NCBI GenBank assembly: GCA_014529385.2
Contig: CM043959.1
Location: forward strand, 14,629,809 to 14,693,808
DNA: 64,000 nucleotides
Source: Adiantum capillus-veneris
Taxonomy: Eukaryota > Streptophyta > Polypodiopsida > Polypodiales > Pteridaceae
Reading direction: 5' to 3'
Shown here: positions 61,649 through 64,000 of the stretch, one piece after another
Numbering within the stretch: position 1 is the stretch's first letter
Layout: each line of letters opens with the position of its first letter
Position numbers and translations under genes: made by a program
The notes under the pieces: generated by a model
What the model was told of the DNA's origin: nothing
What the model saw: only the letters and a program-made list of their open reading frames with translations
Databases searched by the model: none

Positions 61649-62424
61649 ACAATTAAGGAGTGTGTGATGCCTAAGATGAATCATGCACAAGATGTGTCTT
61701 TCACCTTACAAGAAACTCCCTCAAATCCCTTGCAAGATCCAAGGTGTAGAAGATGTTATGCAACAACTTCACTTGCTTACTCAATGTGTTGGAAAGAAGG
61801 GATAGAGTGGCATATTGAGTTTGTATGGTAGTAGGCAAAACGTATATACCTTTGTTAGTAATTGCAAGGCGTTATGGCATCACTATAAGAGGAAAACTCC
61901 AAAACCGCTTATATTGCCATGGATTAACAAAGGAAAATAGAGAGAAAAAATTGTTTGTGCGACATGCCCTTCTTCTTGCTATTCTTGTGACGTGGCTAGC
62001 TTGAGAAAAGTGAAGGCATGGCATTGATTGAAGGTGGCAGCCTGCGTGCATGAAGTGTGTGGCATGGTAGCAAGTTAGATGCTTTTATCAGCAGCGAAGG
62101 GTCTGACCAGTATAGAAGGGTGCTAAAAGAGGCATGTAAGCATACAACCCCATGTGAACATCTCTCTCTCTCTCCCCCCGGTATCCAAGGTGTAGGCCAT
62201 CTATGTAAGAGAAGAAAGAAACCCAAGAAAAATTCCCCTAACCGCCTACTTGCCTGCCAATTCTACCAGTGTGATGTGCTCAAGATTAAGCCCAAACTAA
62301 GCATGCCTTGCTCTGGGCAAGTGGTTGTTTATATTGCAAATCATGGAGCTACAATCTTCTTGGCAGAGACACACCAGACAGTACACACTACTGCCTATCC
62401 GGCCAAACACCCACGCACCACAAT

Positions 62425-62426
<2 letters not shown>
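61649..62426. other. Unassigned stretch
   Basis: No gene recognised; the frame 62057-62530 runs into the microsatellite and is not supported. Confidence 0.4.
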
Positions 62427-62504
<78 letters not shown>

Positions 62505-62505
62505 G

Positions 62506-62563
<58 letters not shown>

Positions 62564-62564
62564 T

Positions 62565-62599
<35 letters not shown>
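62427..62599. repeat. Compound (CA)n-(TA)n-(GA)n-(G)n tract
   Basis: About 70 bp CA, 30 bp TA-rich, 30 bp GA, then a G run of about 35 bases, in immediate succession. Confidence 0.97.
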
Positions 62600-64000
62600 C
62601 GAGGGGGCTTACCTGCAGGATCCAAGCTTGTGGCTTGCAATAGGATCGGCTAGACTCACAGAATGCTTCGAAACCCCTTTTCGTAGATTCAAAGCTTCCT
62701 CTTCGTGCAATTGATATCCTTTCAGCATTCTACTACACCCTCCAAGTACAAAATCTGAACAAACACTCGACACACTTTCAACATAAAGCATTGCTCCTAG
62801 AGTGCACTCATCTTTGGATACACCTTTAATGAAAATTGCAAGGTAGCTCGGCATTGCCTGAAGGAGATGCAAAGGCATGGCTCGTAGCTAGATGTTGGGG
62901 TATATGGTTGTACATTTTCTACATGGAATCATGTTGAGAACGGGTCTTCAATACGTCAAAACCATGGTTTGTGAGCATGGTGCAAGCCAAAGTACCCAAT
63001 TGCAATTGCAACTTGGTCAATTTGCAATAAACAGGTGAACATCTATTGAAATAAAACCTCCCCCTCCTTAGAGATGTACAAACTAATATCAATAGCAAGT
63101 GCTCTTCTAAGCATGTTTCTTTTGCAAAACCTTATCAATTGGTGATTGGACAGTTAGAAAAACATAAATCTTTAGTTAATCTCTCAATATTGAACATTAG
63201 TTGCCAAATGTCCACCAGTTTTTGCCATAAAGGAGTGCCCCATTCCGACTCAAACTCCTCTCAGTAAAGTTGCATAAGTTATTTGTTTTGCTTTCTTGCA
63301 TCTACAAGCTTTATCATTATAGGCTGTAGCAAAAAATTGAGGAATCATATAAGAGGGGTGGGAAAGAACACACAGGCTGGTATTAACCTAGTTCTGATGA
63401 GAAACAAATGAGAGAAGAAAATTTAATTGATCCTATATTGTTCAGCAAGCAAAAGCAAATATTCCGAGTAGATGAGGGAAGAAAATTTAATCGGGTAGTA
63501 GGGTAGGTACCTACACATTTTAAAAACAGAAATACATGAGAAACTACCACAAATAAGCTATTCACTAAAATGTGTCCAAAAGGTGTTGGATTGATATGTC
63601 GCTATGAGACACGTAGAAAAACAAATTTGGTGCAAGAGGCACATATGTGGAGCATAGGGTATTTTTGCCTATAAAACAAGGAAAAACTTTACATGTGTTA
63701 TAAACAATCAAGGGCTATCAAACATAATGTTGAACTAATTTTTGTAGACTATAAGATGTACTACATATCCTCATCGATCCATGCGTCAATATATTATGCC
63801 ATGCTCTATAAGGTAGCATGATTGTTCAAAATATATAAGTTTAGGTGTGATTGTTTCTTTCTTCTGTTCTGGCAGTGATATTTTTACCTTGATTACCTGA
63901 TAAATTGACAAAAAGTCTTGGCAGCTAAGCCACACCACTTGGCAAACTCCCATAGGCCAAGAAGTTAAATGAAGAGTTTTTCTTAAAAAACACAGCCTAA
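62600..64000. other. Unassigned right end of the window
   Basis: AT-rich DNA with no recognised gene or element. Frames of 60-90 codons on the minus strand have no domain. Confidence 0.4.

Overview
This window is repeat-rich nuclear DNA from a land plant, seen from sequence alone. The evidence is nested plant-type LTR retrotransposons (Ty3/gypsy with a chromodomain, Ty3/gypsy with a tRNA-Asp primer site, and Ty1/copia with a tRNA-iMet primer site), a plant A-type cytochrome P450 relic, an RZ-1-like glycine-rich zinc-knuckle relic, and many long perfect GA/CA tracts. The abundance of TE relics and the absence of any intact host gene fit intergenic DNA of a large genome such as a fern, lycophyte or gymnosperm, but the species cannot be fixed from this window.

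Region 1 (1-26464) is a three-element nest. The host, element A, is an old plus-strand chromovirus. Its 5' LTR end is at 1-366, its decayed gag-pol at 784-5602, and its 3' LTR at 19475-20365 plus 25936-26464. Element B, a large minus-strand Ty3/gypsy (5734-19238, TSD CCCAA), is inserted near the 3' end of A's internal region. Element C, a minus-strand Ty1/copia (20366-25930, TSD TGCTA), is inserted in A's 3' LTR. Element B is the best preserved and the most unusual. Its pol has RT, RNase H and integrase, followed by a second retropepsin-like domain with a DTG site, and then further reading frames with repeated W-[VI]-P-K motifs and an acidic C-terminal ORF.

Region 2 (26465-43100) holds scattered relics: two gag fragments, a pol fragment related to B, two more truncated copies of A's LTR, an unrecognised long T/E-rich coiled-coil pseudogene (about 33142 down to 30364), a striking inverted repeat with ~210-bp arms (36585-37037), a 3' piece of an RZ-1-like gene, and a partly duplicated P450 pseudogene embedded in GA tracts.

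Region 3 (43100-64000) holds a small non-autonomous LTR element (44706-46267) with PBS, PPT and an internal 42-bp minisatellite. It also holds a tandem repeat in two blocks (about 47150-48060 and 53920-56390) whose units carry a 13-bp-stem hairpin, the 3' end of another probable chromovirus, a MITE with a 9-bp target duplication (59236-59492), and several very long GA/CA/TA/G tracts. No intact host protein-coding gene is supported anywhere; two short reading frames (57559-57741 and 61250-61648) remain unexplained.
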